Of a DNA stretch of 64,000 bases, positions 10,617-20,350 are shown one piece after another. Within the stretch, counting starts at the first letter, position 1. The number at the start of each line of letters is the position of its first letter. The translations under genes were made by a program, and so were the position numbers. The notes under the pieces were generated by a model. The model searched no databases and was not told where the DNA came from. It saw only the letters and a program-made list of their open reading frames with translations. Origin of the DNA: Wurfbainia villosa (lineage: Eukaryota > Streptophyta > Magnoliopsida > Zingiberales > Zingiberaceae); the NCBI GenBank assembly GCA_025175895.1, contig CM045992.1, positions 91,554,800-91,618,799 of the forward strand, in the 5' to 3' direction.

Positions 10617-10875
10617 AATTTTATATTAATAAAAAAATTTACAGATTTTTTATTTTTCAAAAATATTCCTAGAGTTAAAAAATGAAGCAAGATTATACTA
10701 GTGAAAACAAATAATGAACATATACTAAAGCAAGATAAACAAGTATTAGAATATTTATGCCTGTGCAAAAGCAAAGATTAAAACTAATGAAATAATTTAT
10801 CTAAGATAAGGATGATAAAATTAAAGAAAATTTTATTCGCTCTCTTGGTGGTTGCACCAAAATCGGAGCGTCCCC
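10617..10875 (-). other. C untranslated leader
   Basis: AT-rich non-coding sequence between the C primer site and gag start. I see no conserved gene in it. Confidence 0.5.
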
Positions 10876-10887
10876 GCTCTAATACCA
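10876..10887 (-). other. C primer binding site, one mismatch
   Basis: Reverse complement reads TGGTATTAGAGC against the standard TGGTATCAGAGC. It lies 2 bases from the LTR edge at 10890. Confidence 0.7.
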
Positions 10888-10889
10888 AT

Positions 10890-11416
10890 TATAGGATCGA
10901 ATAGCTCCGAGAGAGGGGGGTGAATCTCAGAGGTTACAAATTTTCTTTAGATTTTAAAACTTATTTTTTATATTTTGAAACAAGAATATGCAGCGGAATA
11001 AATAAAATAGAGAGACAAACATTTTTACTTGGTTCACAACCCTAGTCGGGTTGCTACTTCAATGTTCGTAGCTCTCCGAGAGCTACCTCGATGGGAAATC
11101 ACTATAATACCCTCCGACTCGAGATTTCTCGACTTCGGAGGGGTTCACTTTTTACAAAGAATAAGAGATAGGTAACACTCTACCTTCTCTTTGAAATTAA
11201 GAAAAAAAAAGTGAAAATGAATATAAACAATTATAACTAAAATATATCGACACTTTTTAGGGCTATCGAATTAGGCACGAGTGTCGGAATTGTGTCTTTG
11301 TGAAGGGATTAAGCTTCTATGGATGACGAACAATAGTAGCTGCACTTGGACGTAGTAGATAAGTTATCTTTGGAGTTGGTCATGCATTTTTTTTATAGAC
11401 CTTTTCCAGTCGACTG
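10890..11416 (-). repeat. C 5' LTR, proximal half
   Basis: Begins tataggatcgaat (TG decayed to TA), followed by an aggggggtgaat stretch, the reverse of the Sirevirus LTR-end motif. It ends at the SIRE-1 target duplication GACTG (11412-11416). The distal half is at 25461-26166. Confidence 0.65.
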
Positions 11417-12488
11417 TGTTGGTGCAGTAGGCACCTAAGTCGAACCTAAGTTTTGATTATAGCAAACGATACAAAGTTAAGCATATATTGTTATCTCATG
11501 AGCTAAATCAAGTGTGCAGAAAAGTCTCAACGCTGGAGCTGAAGGCTAGCGACACCCGGAGGAAGCCGCGGTGGTCGGGCGACACTCAAGAGACTTCGGA
11601 GGGAGCTGAAGGAATTGAGTGGAAGGCCGGAAGCAAAAGCAACACGTAAGTACTGAGGTAAGCTCGTGTGTGCGAGCGTAAGTAAGGTCGTATCCTCTTT
11701 ACGGGGATGATCTTAAGCGTAGATCCGACCAAAGACTTCTTATAGATGGTCTAGGTCGAGATCGGATGGTCGACGACCATTGAAATTATGTTTTTGTTGA
11801 GCTAACCTTGCCTTACAGCTAGCATCAGTCGACTGCCAGCTTGGAGGACTCGACTGTCATCAAACAATGATCGCCAAGGTCGCAATCGATCGATCTTGCC
11901 ATCGATCGGGATGATGGCCATCACCGACATTTTTCAAGGGGTTTTGTGCCCATTTGTGATTGGCTAAAGACCCATTCGATGAGGGGCTTAAAGGCTATAA
12001 AAGGAGGGCCAAACCTAGGGTTTTTCATCAATTCAAAAGCTTCCAAGTGCTTTCGATACGCTCCGACTCTCCGACATCCCTACGACGAAGCGCTGCCGAG
12101 ATGACGACTAGAGCTTCAACCTCCAATCTTTGAAGTCGTCGGTATAATCTTTAAATTTGTATAAGTTGTTTTTGTTTCGAGCTTTAAATCATATCAAGGA
12201 GAGGGGGAGTGTCCCTCTACCTTGAGTCTTTCTTGAGCTTTTGTATTCGTTTAACTCCTATCTCCATCGAGAGGGAGTTCGTTTAGTATTTGCCCTCCGT
12301 GCGTGGTCAAGGACCATTAGGGCCTTGGAGTAGTAGCCGAAGGCTACGAACCAAGTAAAACCTATTTGTATCTATTTACTTTACATTTCCACTGCAATTA
12401 ATTTTCTCTCGAGTTTTAACGAAAGAAACGAGAAAAAGTTTTTATCGCTATTCACCCCCCCCCTCTAGCGAACCGCATCAATCCAACA
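11417..12488 (+). repeat. SIRE-1 5' LTR, 1072 bp
   Basis: Starts TGTTGGTGCAGTAGGCACC and ends CATCAATCCAACA. It contains a CAAT-like GATTGGCT near 11959, a TATA box at 11996 and the C-rich end motif before the last 30 bases. Near-identical to 24354-25455 except in the palindrome-bearing stretch at 11820-11935. Confidence 0.93.
11996..12003 (+). promoter_or_regulatory. TATA box of the SIRE-1 5' LTR
   Basis: TATAAAAG in the context GGCTATAAAAGGAGGG. The same box recurs at 24960, 47009 and 57852 in the other LTRs of this family. Confidence 0.65.
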
Positions 12489-12490
12489 AT

Positions 12491-12502
12491 TGGTATCAGA
12501 GC
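12491..12502 (+). other. SIRE-1 primer binding site
   Basis: TGGTATCAGAGC, two bases after the LTR end. Confidence 0.93.
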
Positions 12503-12624
12503 CGGGGGTTGCTAAGATTTGGTGAAACCACCAATCTAGCCATTTTTCACAGATTTATTTTTCTTTTATTTCTGTTTATTTCAGATTTATTTTGCTTTGT
12601 TAAATTTACTCCCGCACTACTAAT

Positions 12625-12642
12625 CCAAGACGCGAGTCTTGG
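12625..12642 (+). other. Leader stem-loop with GCGA tetraloop
   Basis: CCAAGAC-GCGA-GTCTTGG forms a perfect 7-bp stem with a GNRA-type tetraloop, 66 bases before the gag ATG. SIRE-2 has two versions of it (47609-47625 and 47937-47953). A role in RNA dimerisation or packaging is possible but inferred. Confidence 0.6.
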
Positions 12643-12708
12643 TACTTTTTGTGTGTTTTTGTCGTTGCTAGTTTTTTTTTCCTTCGTCTCCTTGTGTTCT
12701 TTGTTCTA

Positions 12709-13359
12709 ATGGCCCATCTCGAAGGGTTTAGCACCGTCCGACCTCCGTTTTACAATGGAGATGACTTCCGTTATTGGAAGGGTCGGATGGAATGCTTTCT
12801 TAAAACCCAAATCGAGATGTGGATCATAATCCAAACGGGTTTCACACTTCCGACTAATGAAGTGGGTGACTCCTTGGATTATGACCAATGGACCATTGCG
12901 ACAAAAAAAACAAGTCGAAGCCGACGCTAAGGCAATGCAAATCCTTCAATACGGCCTATCCAAGGAGGAGCTAAATCGCGTCGGCCCCTTCATAAGCGTA
13001 AAAGATCTTTGGACAAAACTAGTGGAGCTACATGAAGGGACCGACGAAGCCAAGGTATGTAAGCGTGATCTTCTTTTCAATAAACTATATAACCTAAAAA
13101 TGCAGGAACACGAGTCCGCGACACAACTTCACGCCCGAGTCCAGGACATCGTCAACAACCTACACGCAATCGGGCAAAAGGTCGAAAACCGCGACCTTAT
13201 AAGGTATGTCCTAAACTCTTTTCCGAGGACTACCTTATGGGCATCCATGGTCGATGCCTATAAGGTCTCCAAGGACCTTTCTAAAATTAGGTTAGATGAA
13301 CTCTTTTCGGATTTTGAACTTCATGAGCAGTCTAACTCGGAGCCCGAGAGGGGTATAGC
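12709..13359 (+). pseudogene. SIRE-1 gag, N-terminal part, interrupted by A2
   Basis: Starts MAHLEGFSTVRPPFYNGDDF, a copia Gag (UBN2-type) domain. One extra base in an A run at 12903-12910, compared with SIRE-2, shifts the frame; the frame then stays open to the A2 insertion. A2 entered at ATAGC (13355-13359), and the second part resumes after the duplicated ATAGC at 18774-18778 in the same frame. A2 therefore hit a gag that was still open at that point. The start ATG is supported by the homologous ATG of SIRE-2 (48004). Confidence 0.85.
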
Positions 13360-14536
13360 TGTTAGGGCAATCTCTTGCCGTAATATGGTTTTGATGGTGT
13401 GACAAAGGGTTTAAGTTAGTTTGATATGTTGATTTGATATGTGCGTTGAAGTCGTGCAGGACTTAGTAATTTGCACATGGAGCCGTGGCGAGTTTCACAT
13501 CTCATGACTCGTGCCTTGAGTCGGTGAAGGATAGCTTTGCGGAAGCCATGCGCTTGGAGCATCCGAGGGACCGCCGGACGAGAAGCTTGGAGTGAAGCCG
13601 GAGGAAGTAGACTTCGAGGCAAGAGACGCGAAGGAGCATTGCGAGCCGTCGCTGATCTTTGCCGAGGGCGTGGCCGAGCGAAGAGAACTTGGCGAGGACT
13701 CAGAGATGAGTGGCGATTGTAACCGGGAAGGGTAGCTCTTAGGTGAAACTTGGCCATTTGGCCAAGTGTCGGATAGTTTCCGACACCCGATCATTGCCAT
13801 GTCATGGCGATCATTGCTCTAATCAGTGAGTTTGGTGTATCCGTCATTGGGATTATGCGTGATCGGCGCCATCGATCGTGATCATTGCCAGACCATCGAT
13901 CGGCTGCTGAAAGCGGCCGATCGGTAGTCAATAGGGTTTTGGCCTGAGAACCGCTCGTAGCCCAGGCGGCGTCGACTACGGAGGCAACGATCGTGGTGAG
14001 GTCCATCGATCATTGCCAAGTTCCGTTGGACTACAGCGGTCGGGATCCGGCGTGTTCGGAGGCCGTTGTAGTGCGATCGGCGCCAGCGGCGGATCGTGAT
14101 GGCGGCAGGAAGAAATCAGCCCTCTCTATAAAAAGAGAGGGTGTAAGCCTTTGGGAGGCTAATGCTTATACTCTAAGTGATCTTCCTAGTGCCCCACAAG
14201 CTCCAAACTCTTCTTACTTGTTTTTACTCCATTCTATTTGTAAGAAGAGTGATCTTGATTGTAAAGGTTACCTCCACCTAGCTTGGTGCAAAGGAGAGAC
14301 CAATAGTGATTGGCTTTGGAGGAGTGATTCACCTCGGACGAATCGGGATCGTGGATTAGCGGCGTAGCCGTGAACCACGTTACATTCTTTGTTAGCGATT
14401 GTTTTCTCGTATTTCTATTTGTTTGTCTTTATTAGTCTTCCGCTTGCGCTAATTAGTTTTGTAGATGAGCAAATACTGGCATCCAAACGAAAAGGGCTAT
14501 TCACCCCCCTCTAGTCGGTCGTACCGATCCCCTACA
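13360..14536 (+). repeat. A2 5' LTR, 1177 bp
   Basis: TGTTAGGGCAATCTC to CGATCCCCTACA. A TATA box lies at 14127. Where A1's LTR has CAGTCGACTG palindromes, this copy mostly carries cgatcattg or gatcgg words (13788-14090). Confidence 0.92.
14127..14134 (+). promoter_or_regulatory. TATA box of the A2 5' LTR
   Basis: TATAAAAA in cctctctataaaaagagagg; the flanking bases also form a short inverted repeat (cctctct / agagagg). Confidence 0.6.
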
Positions 14537-14550
14537 AGTGGTATCAGAGC
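14537..14550 (+). other. A2 primer binding site
   Basis: agtggtatcagagc immediately after the LTR end. Confidence 0.92.
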
Positions 14551-14599
14551 CAAGGAAAGCTTGTCGAGGACTGACCGCCACAACAAACAAATTTTCAAA

Positions 14600-16321
14600 A
14601 TGGCCGGCTCCAACATCCATCCTCTGAAGTTCGACGGCGAATTCTCTTGGTGGAAAAAGAGAATGGAGGTATTCTTCGAGACCGATTTTGATATTATGCT
14701 TATAATGGAAAATGGTTTCGAGTTGCCTAGGGATGAAAGGGGTGACCCAATTGAAAAATCACGTTGGACTAAGAAGCAAAGAGAGGAGCACCTTGCAAAC
14801 TCAAAGGCAAAACATCATCTTCTCAATGTGCTCCCTCAACAAGAGATCAACCGGATCGGAGAGTGTGCTAGCGCCAAAGAGATGTGGGAAAAGCTTGTAG
14901 AACTCCATGAAGGCACATCCGAGGCCAAGCTAGCTAGGAGAGACCTCCTCCGCTCCCAACTCTCAAACGTCAAATTAGAAAAGGGAGAAAAGGTAACTTC
15001 TCTACATTCTAGATTTAAAGAAATATTAATTGGGCTAACAAGTGTAGAAGAAAAGCTCTCCAACCGGGATATGGTAATGAAGGCCATAGATGCCTTTCCC
15101 CGGTTCTCAAGATGGAGCTCCATGGTGGATTCGTTTTACATCTCCAAGAACTTGGAAGTAAGTACCTTGGAGGAATTTTTCTCAACAATGGAGCTCCACG
15201 AAACTAGGCTTGAAGGAATACAAGAAGAGCCTAGAATTCAACCCTCAAGAGGAGTAGCTTTGATAGCGAACAAGGGGAAGAAGAAGATGGAAATTCCCTC
15301 CTCCTCTGATGACGAAGCGTCTTCCTCCTCCTCCTTGGATAGCACCGAAGAAGCCTATATGGTAAGGAAGGTAAGACGTGCATTTAAGAATTTTAGATTT
15401 AATAAATCTAATGATAGGAATAGAAGACCAAGGGGGAAGGTCATATGCTACAATTGCCAAGGAGAGGGGCACATAAGGGATAATTGTCCCCTCCTAAACA
15501 AGAGCAAGGAAGAGAAGAAAAAGAAAGAAGAAAAGAAGAAGAAAAAGGGGAGCAAGAAAAAGAAGGAAGAGGAGAAGAAGACAAAAGAAAAGGGGAAGAC
15601 CAAAGCTCTAAAGGCAAGGACTTGGGATGACCCATCCTCATCCTCATCATCATCATCGGATGAGGAGAATTCCTTTGTCACCAATTTGGCCTTGATGGCC
15701 TTTGATGACTTGGATTGCTCTTCATCCGAAAATGAAGGATCAAGCTCAAGTGAAGGGGGAGCTTCTACATCCTCCTCATCCGAAGAAGAAGAAGAGGATA
15801 TGGAAACTATGGTAATGAAAGCCTCTCCTAAGAAAATAGTTTCCATAATTTCTAGTTTAACTAAGGACTTATTTGGAATGAAAAATAAAAATAAAAGCAT
15901 GCTTAATCAAATTAAGGCATTAGAAAATAAGCTAGAAAATGCATGCTTAAATGATAATATTTCTTCTAGCTTAAATGATGCATGCTCACATGACCTTTAT
16001 GTTCCATTAGATGTTAGTGATGCATGTATAAATGAAAATAGGGCCTTAAGGGAAAAGGTAGATTATTTAACAAAAGCCCTAGAAAAATTCACAATTGGCT
16101 CCAACACATTGAATATGATCTTAGGGAGCCAAAGAGCTAGTTTCAACAAAAAGGGTCTAGGCTACAAGGAAAAGAAAAATGAAAAGGCCTACAAATGTCT
16201 AATAGCTAGGGGACAAGATAAGAAGAATGTAATAGCTAGGAAATGGATCCCCAAGGAATACTTAGTGAACCCAATAGGAAAGAACTTATTTTGGGTTCCA
16301 AAATCCATCCTTAAGGGTTAG
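14600..16321 (+). CDS. Gag of family A, open, 573 aa
   Basis: Same domain order as the A1 Gag: UBN2-type Gag domain (1-210), CCHC knuckle CYNCQGEGHIRDNC at residues 283-296, lysine-rich tract, serine/glutamate-rich acidic tract, coiled coil (about 430-460), and the C-terminal module with KWIPKEYLVNP and FWVPKSILKG. I chose the ATG at 14600 because the protein then starts MAGSNIHPLKFDGEF, as in A1. An in-frame ATG at 14465 lies inside the LTR and would make the primer site coding. The frame is uninterrupted. Intact frames in both A copies suggest Gag itself is needed for their spread (inference). Confidence 0.92.
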   Translation: MAGSNIHPLKFDGEFSWWKKRMEVFFETDFDIMLIMENGFELPRDERGDPIEKSRWTKKQREEHLANSKAKHHLLNVLPQQEINRIGECASAKEMWEKLVELHEGTSEAKLARRDLLRSQLSNVKLEKGEKVTSLHSRFKEILIGLTSVEEKLSNRDMVMKAIDAFPRFSRWSSMVDSFYISKNLEVSTLEEFFSTMELHETRLEGIQEEPRIQPSRGVALIANKGKKKMEIPSSSDDEASSSSSLDSTEEAYMVRKVRRAFKNFRFNKSNDRNRRPRGKVICYNCQGEGHIRDNCPLLNKSKEEKKKKEEKKKKKGSKKKKEEEKKTKEKGKTKALKARTWDDPSSSSSSSSDEENSFVTNLALMAFDDLDCSSSENEGSSSSEGGASTSSSSEEEEEDMETMVMKASPKKIVSIISSLTKDLFGMKNKNKSMLNQIKALENKLENACLNDNISSSLNDACSHDLYVPLDVSDACINENRALREKVDYLTKALEKFTIGSNTLNMILGSQRASFNKKGLGYKEKKNEKAYKCLIARGQDKKNVIARKWIPKEYLVNPIGKNLFWVPKSILKG

Positions 16322-17572
16322 AAAACCCCTAGGGTAGTCAACCATATGCAATTGACCTATATCATATTTTGGTTGACTTAGGATGGCGGGACAACATTTT
16401 TAAAATAGTGTTGGGTGATGATAACGTGCCCATAAATAGATAATAATACTTAAATCATGATGATTAATGTAATTGCCATGTATGTTTGAAATCATGATTT
16501 ATGATTTTAATATTTGGCACGTAATCATGAGAAATAGGGTTGAATCATGCTTTAGGTGATACTTTGCTTATGATCATCATATAATACCTAATGCATGATT
16601 ATTATTTAATGAATACATGTATTTCATGATCATAATGTAGAATTCATTCATATATGCCTTTATGATCATGATGATTATTAGGTTGATACTTAACCTTGAT
16701 AGAATTGCATGAATATATTGGTTAAGTATACACAAATATCCCCTAGGATGCATCTCACACTCACTATAGGCTAACTTGATTGCAAACTTAGCATGGGTGA
16801 GATGTTAGGATGATACAAATGTCCTCTAATTCCTATGACATTTAGATGGTCATTTAAAGTATCAACATAGCAATAATAGACCAATCATGGGGAAGACTTA
16901 TGTTTAATTCATAGACATATTGCCCAAAGATCATGGTTGGATATTTCATATGTTTTTCAAAACAATTTCTTAATCTAAAATCTATGTATTCAAGTTTTGA
17001 AACAATTCAAAGCAAGACTAGGTGCTAAAATGGATACTCTTATGATCAAAAACCTAGTAGTTTTTAAAGCTTATGGATTTTTGGCAAATACGTGGAAATA
17101 TAATGATTTTTCATGAAAACCTATATAAAACACATAGATATACTTAAAAGAAAAGTGTTCACCAAATTTCATGATTATTTCGAATTTTCTGCAATATTTA
17201 ACGCATTTATGAAATTCACCCCAAATCGTAAATCTCGAATCATGCCGATCGGGTAGTCCAACTGAAATCGATGACCAATATCAGATCATTTTAATTCAAC
17301 TTGTGGTATTTTCTTTCTATTAGACTTGATGCCATGTGCTTTTAACTTAGTGTTAATCTTTTTGATGATGTCAAAGGGGGAGAAATAATTATGTTTAAGT
17401 TAATTATTTTAGGGGGAGAAATAATTATAATAGGGGGAGAAAATTTGTATAGAGAATTTCATGGATTAAGGGGGAGTTGCATGTTGCTATATCATGTTTA
17501 TGTTTACATGCTTTCTTTCCTTTAAAATTTATATCAAATGTTTTTACCTAACTTAAACGGATTGCCACACAT
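16322..17572 (+). other. A2 3' non-coding region with repeated polypurine tracts
   Basis: AT-rich, no ORF of note, colinear with A1 7638-8895. AGGGGGAG-type tracts occur at about 17375, 17410, 17431 and 17468, before the final one at 17573. Confidence 0.75.
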
Positions 17573-17587
17573 AAAAAAGGGGGAGAT
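17573..17587 (+). other. A2 polypurine tract
   Basis: aaaaaagggggagat next to the 3' LTR. Confidence 0.85.
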
Positions 17588-18773
17588 TATTAGGGCAATC
17601 TCTTGCCGTAATATGGTTTTGATGGTGTGGCAAAGGGTTTAAGTTAGTTTGATATGTTGATTTGATATGTGCGTTGAAGTCGTGCAGGACTTAGTAATTC
17701 GCACATGGAGCCGTGGCGAGTTTCACATCTCATGACTCGTGCCTTGAGTCAGTGAAGGATAGCTTTGCGGAAGCCGTGCGCTTGGAGCATCCGAGGGACC
17801 GCCGGACGAGAAGCTTGGAGTGAAGCCGGAGGAAATAGACTTCGAGGCAAGAGACGCGAAGGAGCATTGCAGAGCCGTCTTTGATCTTTGTCGAGGGGCG
17901 TGGCGAAAACGAAGAGAACTTCCGGCGAGGACTCCAAGAGATGAGTGGCGATTGTAACCCGGGAAGGGTAGCTCTTAGGTGAAACTTGGCCATTTGGCCA
18001 AGTGTCGGATGGTTTCGACACGATCATTGCCATGTCATGGCGATCGCTCTGATCCAGTGAGTTCGGTAGTATCCATTGTGGATTGTGAAGAGCGGTCGCG
18101 CCATACGATGGGCGATCGCCAAGACATCGATCGACTCTTGAGCGTGATCGGTAGTCAATAGGGTTTTAGCCCGCAGAACCTCGTAGCCGGTAGGCGTCGA
18201 CTACGGAGGCGTGATCGGGTAGGTCCATCGATCATTGCCAAGAGTTCCGTTGGACTACAACGGTCGGGATCCGACATGTTCGGAGGCCGTTGTAGTGACG
18301 GCAGTCGACTGCCAAGGGCGGCAGTCGACTGATGGCGGCCAACGGGAAGAAATCAACCCTCTCTATAAAAAGAGAGGGTGTAAGCCTTTGGGAGGCTAAT
18401 GCTTATACTCTAAGTGATCTTCCTAGTGCCCCACAAGCTCCAAACTCTACTTACTTGTTTTTACTCCATTCTATTTGTAAGAAGAGTGATCTTGATTGTA
18501 AAGGTTACCTCCACCTAGCTTGGTGCAAAGGAGAGACCAATAGTGATTGGCTTTGGAGGAGTGATTCACCTCGGACGAATCGGGATCGTGGATTAGCGGT
18601 GTAGCCGTGAACCACGTTACATTCTTTGTTAGCGATTGTTTTCTCGTATTTCTATTTGTTTGTCTTTATTAGTCTTCCGCTTGCGCTAATTAGTTTTGTA
18701 GACGAGCAAATACCGACATCCAAACGAAAAGGGCTATTCACCCCCCTCTAGCCGGCCGTACCGATCCCCTACA
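17588..18773 (+). repeat. A2 3' LTR, 1186 bp
   Basis: Starts TATTAGGGC (first dinucleotide mutated from TG to TA) and ends CGATCCCCTACA. It is very similar to 13360-14536 outside 18010-18350. Inside that stretch two intact CAGTCGACTG sites (near 18304 and 18324) face gatcgg-type words in the 5' LTR. TATA box at 18364. Confidence 0.9.
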
Positions 18774-18778
18774 ATAGC

Positions 18779-19763
18779 CTTGTTTGCAGGTTCAAAGAAG
18801 AAGAAAATCGCAAGCAAGCCACCACCAACCGAGGAGGAAGACGAGTCCGAAGAAGAAGTTGACCCGGAGTTAACTGCCGAACTAATGAACCTAGCTCGAA
18901 GGATAGCCAAGGGACGAAAGCGAACCACGACTCAACCCAACCAATGTAAGCCTAAAAGTTCTAATATTAGGTGTTATGGGTGCAACAGGTTTGGACATAT
19001 CAAGTCCGAGTGCCCCAAGCTCAACCACCAAGCACCTAAGCACAAGAAGGCCCTCAACGCGACATGGGAAGAAGCGTCATCCGAAGAAGACGAAGACCAC
19101 GTCTTCATGGCGAAATCAATTGAGTCAGACACGGAGACCGAACTTGAGTCAGAACCTGAGGATGACTCGGACTACGAAGCTACCTTCAAGTCAAGCCACG
19201 GATACGCATCCGGTTCAAAAGATACCCTTAAAGTAAGTCGAACTTTATTTAATACTTTACATAATACGGTTAGGTTTTGTCTAGGAAGTTAGCTAAGTCC
19301 GAGTCCAAGGTCGAGACCCTTGTTGAGGAGGTTAAACTCCTCAAACACGAGGTCTCCCTAACCTCTTCGACTAGTCGAGTTCAAGAGAAGGACTCAACTC
19401 GAGTTGAAAAGCTCGAAGTTGAGAACTCTCTCTTGAAAAGTCAAGTCGAAGATCTTAGGAACACGTTGGAAAGGTTCACTTCGGGATCCAAAGGACTTGA
19501 CCTCTTACTTGGATCTCAAAGGGCCGTGTACAACAAGGCCGGACTAGGGTTTAACTCAAACACGACTAATAGGTCGTATATGTCGATTGTAAGTCGACAT
19601 AGGAAACATGTCCAAGCATGGGTCCCTAAGAACTTTTTGATTTCAACTCTAGGATCCAACCCGTCTTTGGGTTCCCAAGGACCAAATCCACTATGTGGAT
19701 AGACCGAACCGATTCAACGGTCTAGGGGGAGCCAGTACAAAACATGTTTGTGCTTTAACTTAG
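18779..19763 (+). pseudogene. SIRE-1 gag, C-terminal part
   Basis: Resumes in frame with the N-terminal part after A2. It contains AGSKKKK, an acidic stretch, and one CCHC knuckle CYGCNRFGHIKSEC (about 18970-19013). The first frame stops at 19290-19292. Downstream coding continues in another frame from 19289 with a coiled coil (KLAKSESKVETLVEEVKLL), the LERFTSGSKGLDLLLGSQRA segment shared with family A, and HVQAWVPK. One extra base near 19660 shifts it again, after which WVPKDQIHYVDRPNRF follows to a stop at 19761-19763, a position shared with SIRE-2 (49617). A GT-AG interval at 19233-19288 may bridge the first break. Confidence 0.8.
19233..19288 (+). other. Candidate 56-nt intron in SIRE-1 gag (or shared frameshift)
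   Basis: GTAAGT donor after AAA and AG acceptor before TTAGCTAAG. Removing it joins two gag frames in phase 0. SIRE-2 has a GT-AG interval of the same length and phase at 49092-49147. The length is short for a plant intron, so an inherited frameshift is an equal alternative. Confidence 0.4.
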
Positions 19764-19859
19764 AAATTGCATGCTTTAACTTAGAAATTGCATGTGTTAA
19801 CTTAGAAAGTGTGTGCTTTAACTTAGAAATTGCATGCTTTAACTTAGAAAATTTGTGCT
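19751..19859 (+). repeat. 21-bp tandem repeat, 5 copies
   Basis: Units start at 19751, 19772, 19793, 19814 and 19835, each close to tgctttaacttagaaattgca. The array begins at the gag stop and runs into the spacer. SIRE-2 has only about one unit. Confidence 0.9.
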
Positions 19860-19882
19860 TGTGAACTCACTTAGAACACGAA

Positions 19883-19996
19883 CATAACCAACTAAAATTC
19901 TTCGAAAAGATTGAGCCTCGGGGAGCCTCTTTTCAAAAACATAACCAACTAAAATTCTTCGAAAAGATTGAGCCTCGGGGAGCCTCTTTTCAAAAA
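19883..19996 (+). repeat. 57-bp tandem duplication
   Basis: 19883-19939 and 19940-19996 are nearly identical; each contains the words ttcgaaaagattgagcctcg and gggagcctctttt. SIRE-2 lacks it. Confidence 0.9.
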
Positions 19997-20054
19997 TAAC
20001 CAGTTAGACTAGGAAATAATCTTAGGTGAGTCAAGTCATCATTTTCTTGAACAT

Positions 20055-20125
20055 GACTTTGTCTAAGGAAGTGGTCGATGATCCGATAAAAGAAGGCCCC
20101 TGTGCCTCGCCACGACCTGGAAGCC
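20055..20125 (+). repeat. Spacer block shared with the D1 leader
   Basis: Matches 2925-2857 on the minus strand and 49895-49964. See the D1 entry. Confidence 0.7.
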
Positions 20126-20350
20126 ATGATCTTGAAAAGGTAAACTTGACAAGCCTAGGGTCAAATCAAAATCTAACATAAAATTACTTGAACCTAAATG
20201 CACTTAATCAACTTAATTGGAAATCATCTCACAAAAAACACATAAGTATAACATGCTTGATCATATAGACACAGGTGAGATGACCTAGGTTTAACAACTT
20301 ACAACCAATTTAAAAAATCTAACATCCAATCCAACCACCTTGTGTGTAGG

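Larger units (their letters stand above)
13360..18773 (+). mobile_element. A2: complete gag-only non-autonomous element, 5.4 kb
   Basis: Two LTRs (13360-14536 and 17588-18773), primer site, one open gag gene, non-coding tail, polypurine tract, and a perfect target duplication ATAGC (13355-13359, 18774-18778). There is no trace of protease, integrase, RT or RNase H. It sits inside SIRE-1 gag, so it is younger than SIRE-1. This matches the published idea of terminal-repeat retrotransposons carrying only GAG (TR-GAG); movement would depend on pol from another element. Confidence 0.93.
19764..20350 (+). other. SIRE-1 gag-pol non-coding spacer
   Basis: About 590 bp without an open frame separate gag from pol. 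It contains the 21-bp and 57-bp repeats and the block shared with D1 (20055-20125). It ends in TTGTGTGTAG, a splice-acceptor-like sequence directly before the protease frame. SIRE-2 has a colinear spacer without the repeats. Confidence 0.75.

Noticed and set aside
14465..14599. Upstream in-frame ATG extending A2 gag by 45 codons
   Set aside because: It lies in the LTR and crosses the primer site; A1 starts at the equivalent of 14600.
19589..19594. GTAAGT as a splice donor to the acceptor-like site before pol
   Set aside because: It lies inside the SIVSRHRKH codons, a segment that also has counterparts in family A Gag, and is coding in both SIRE copies; splicing here would remove the WVPK module.
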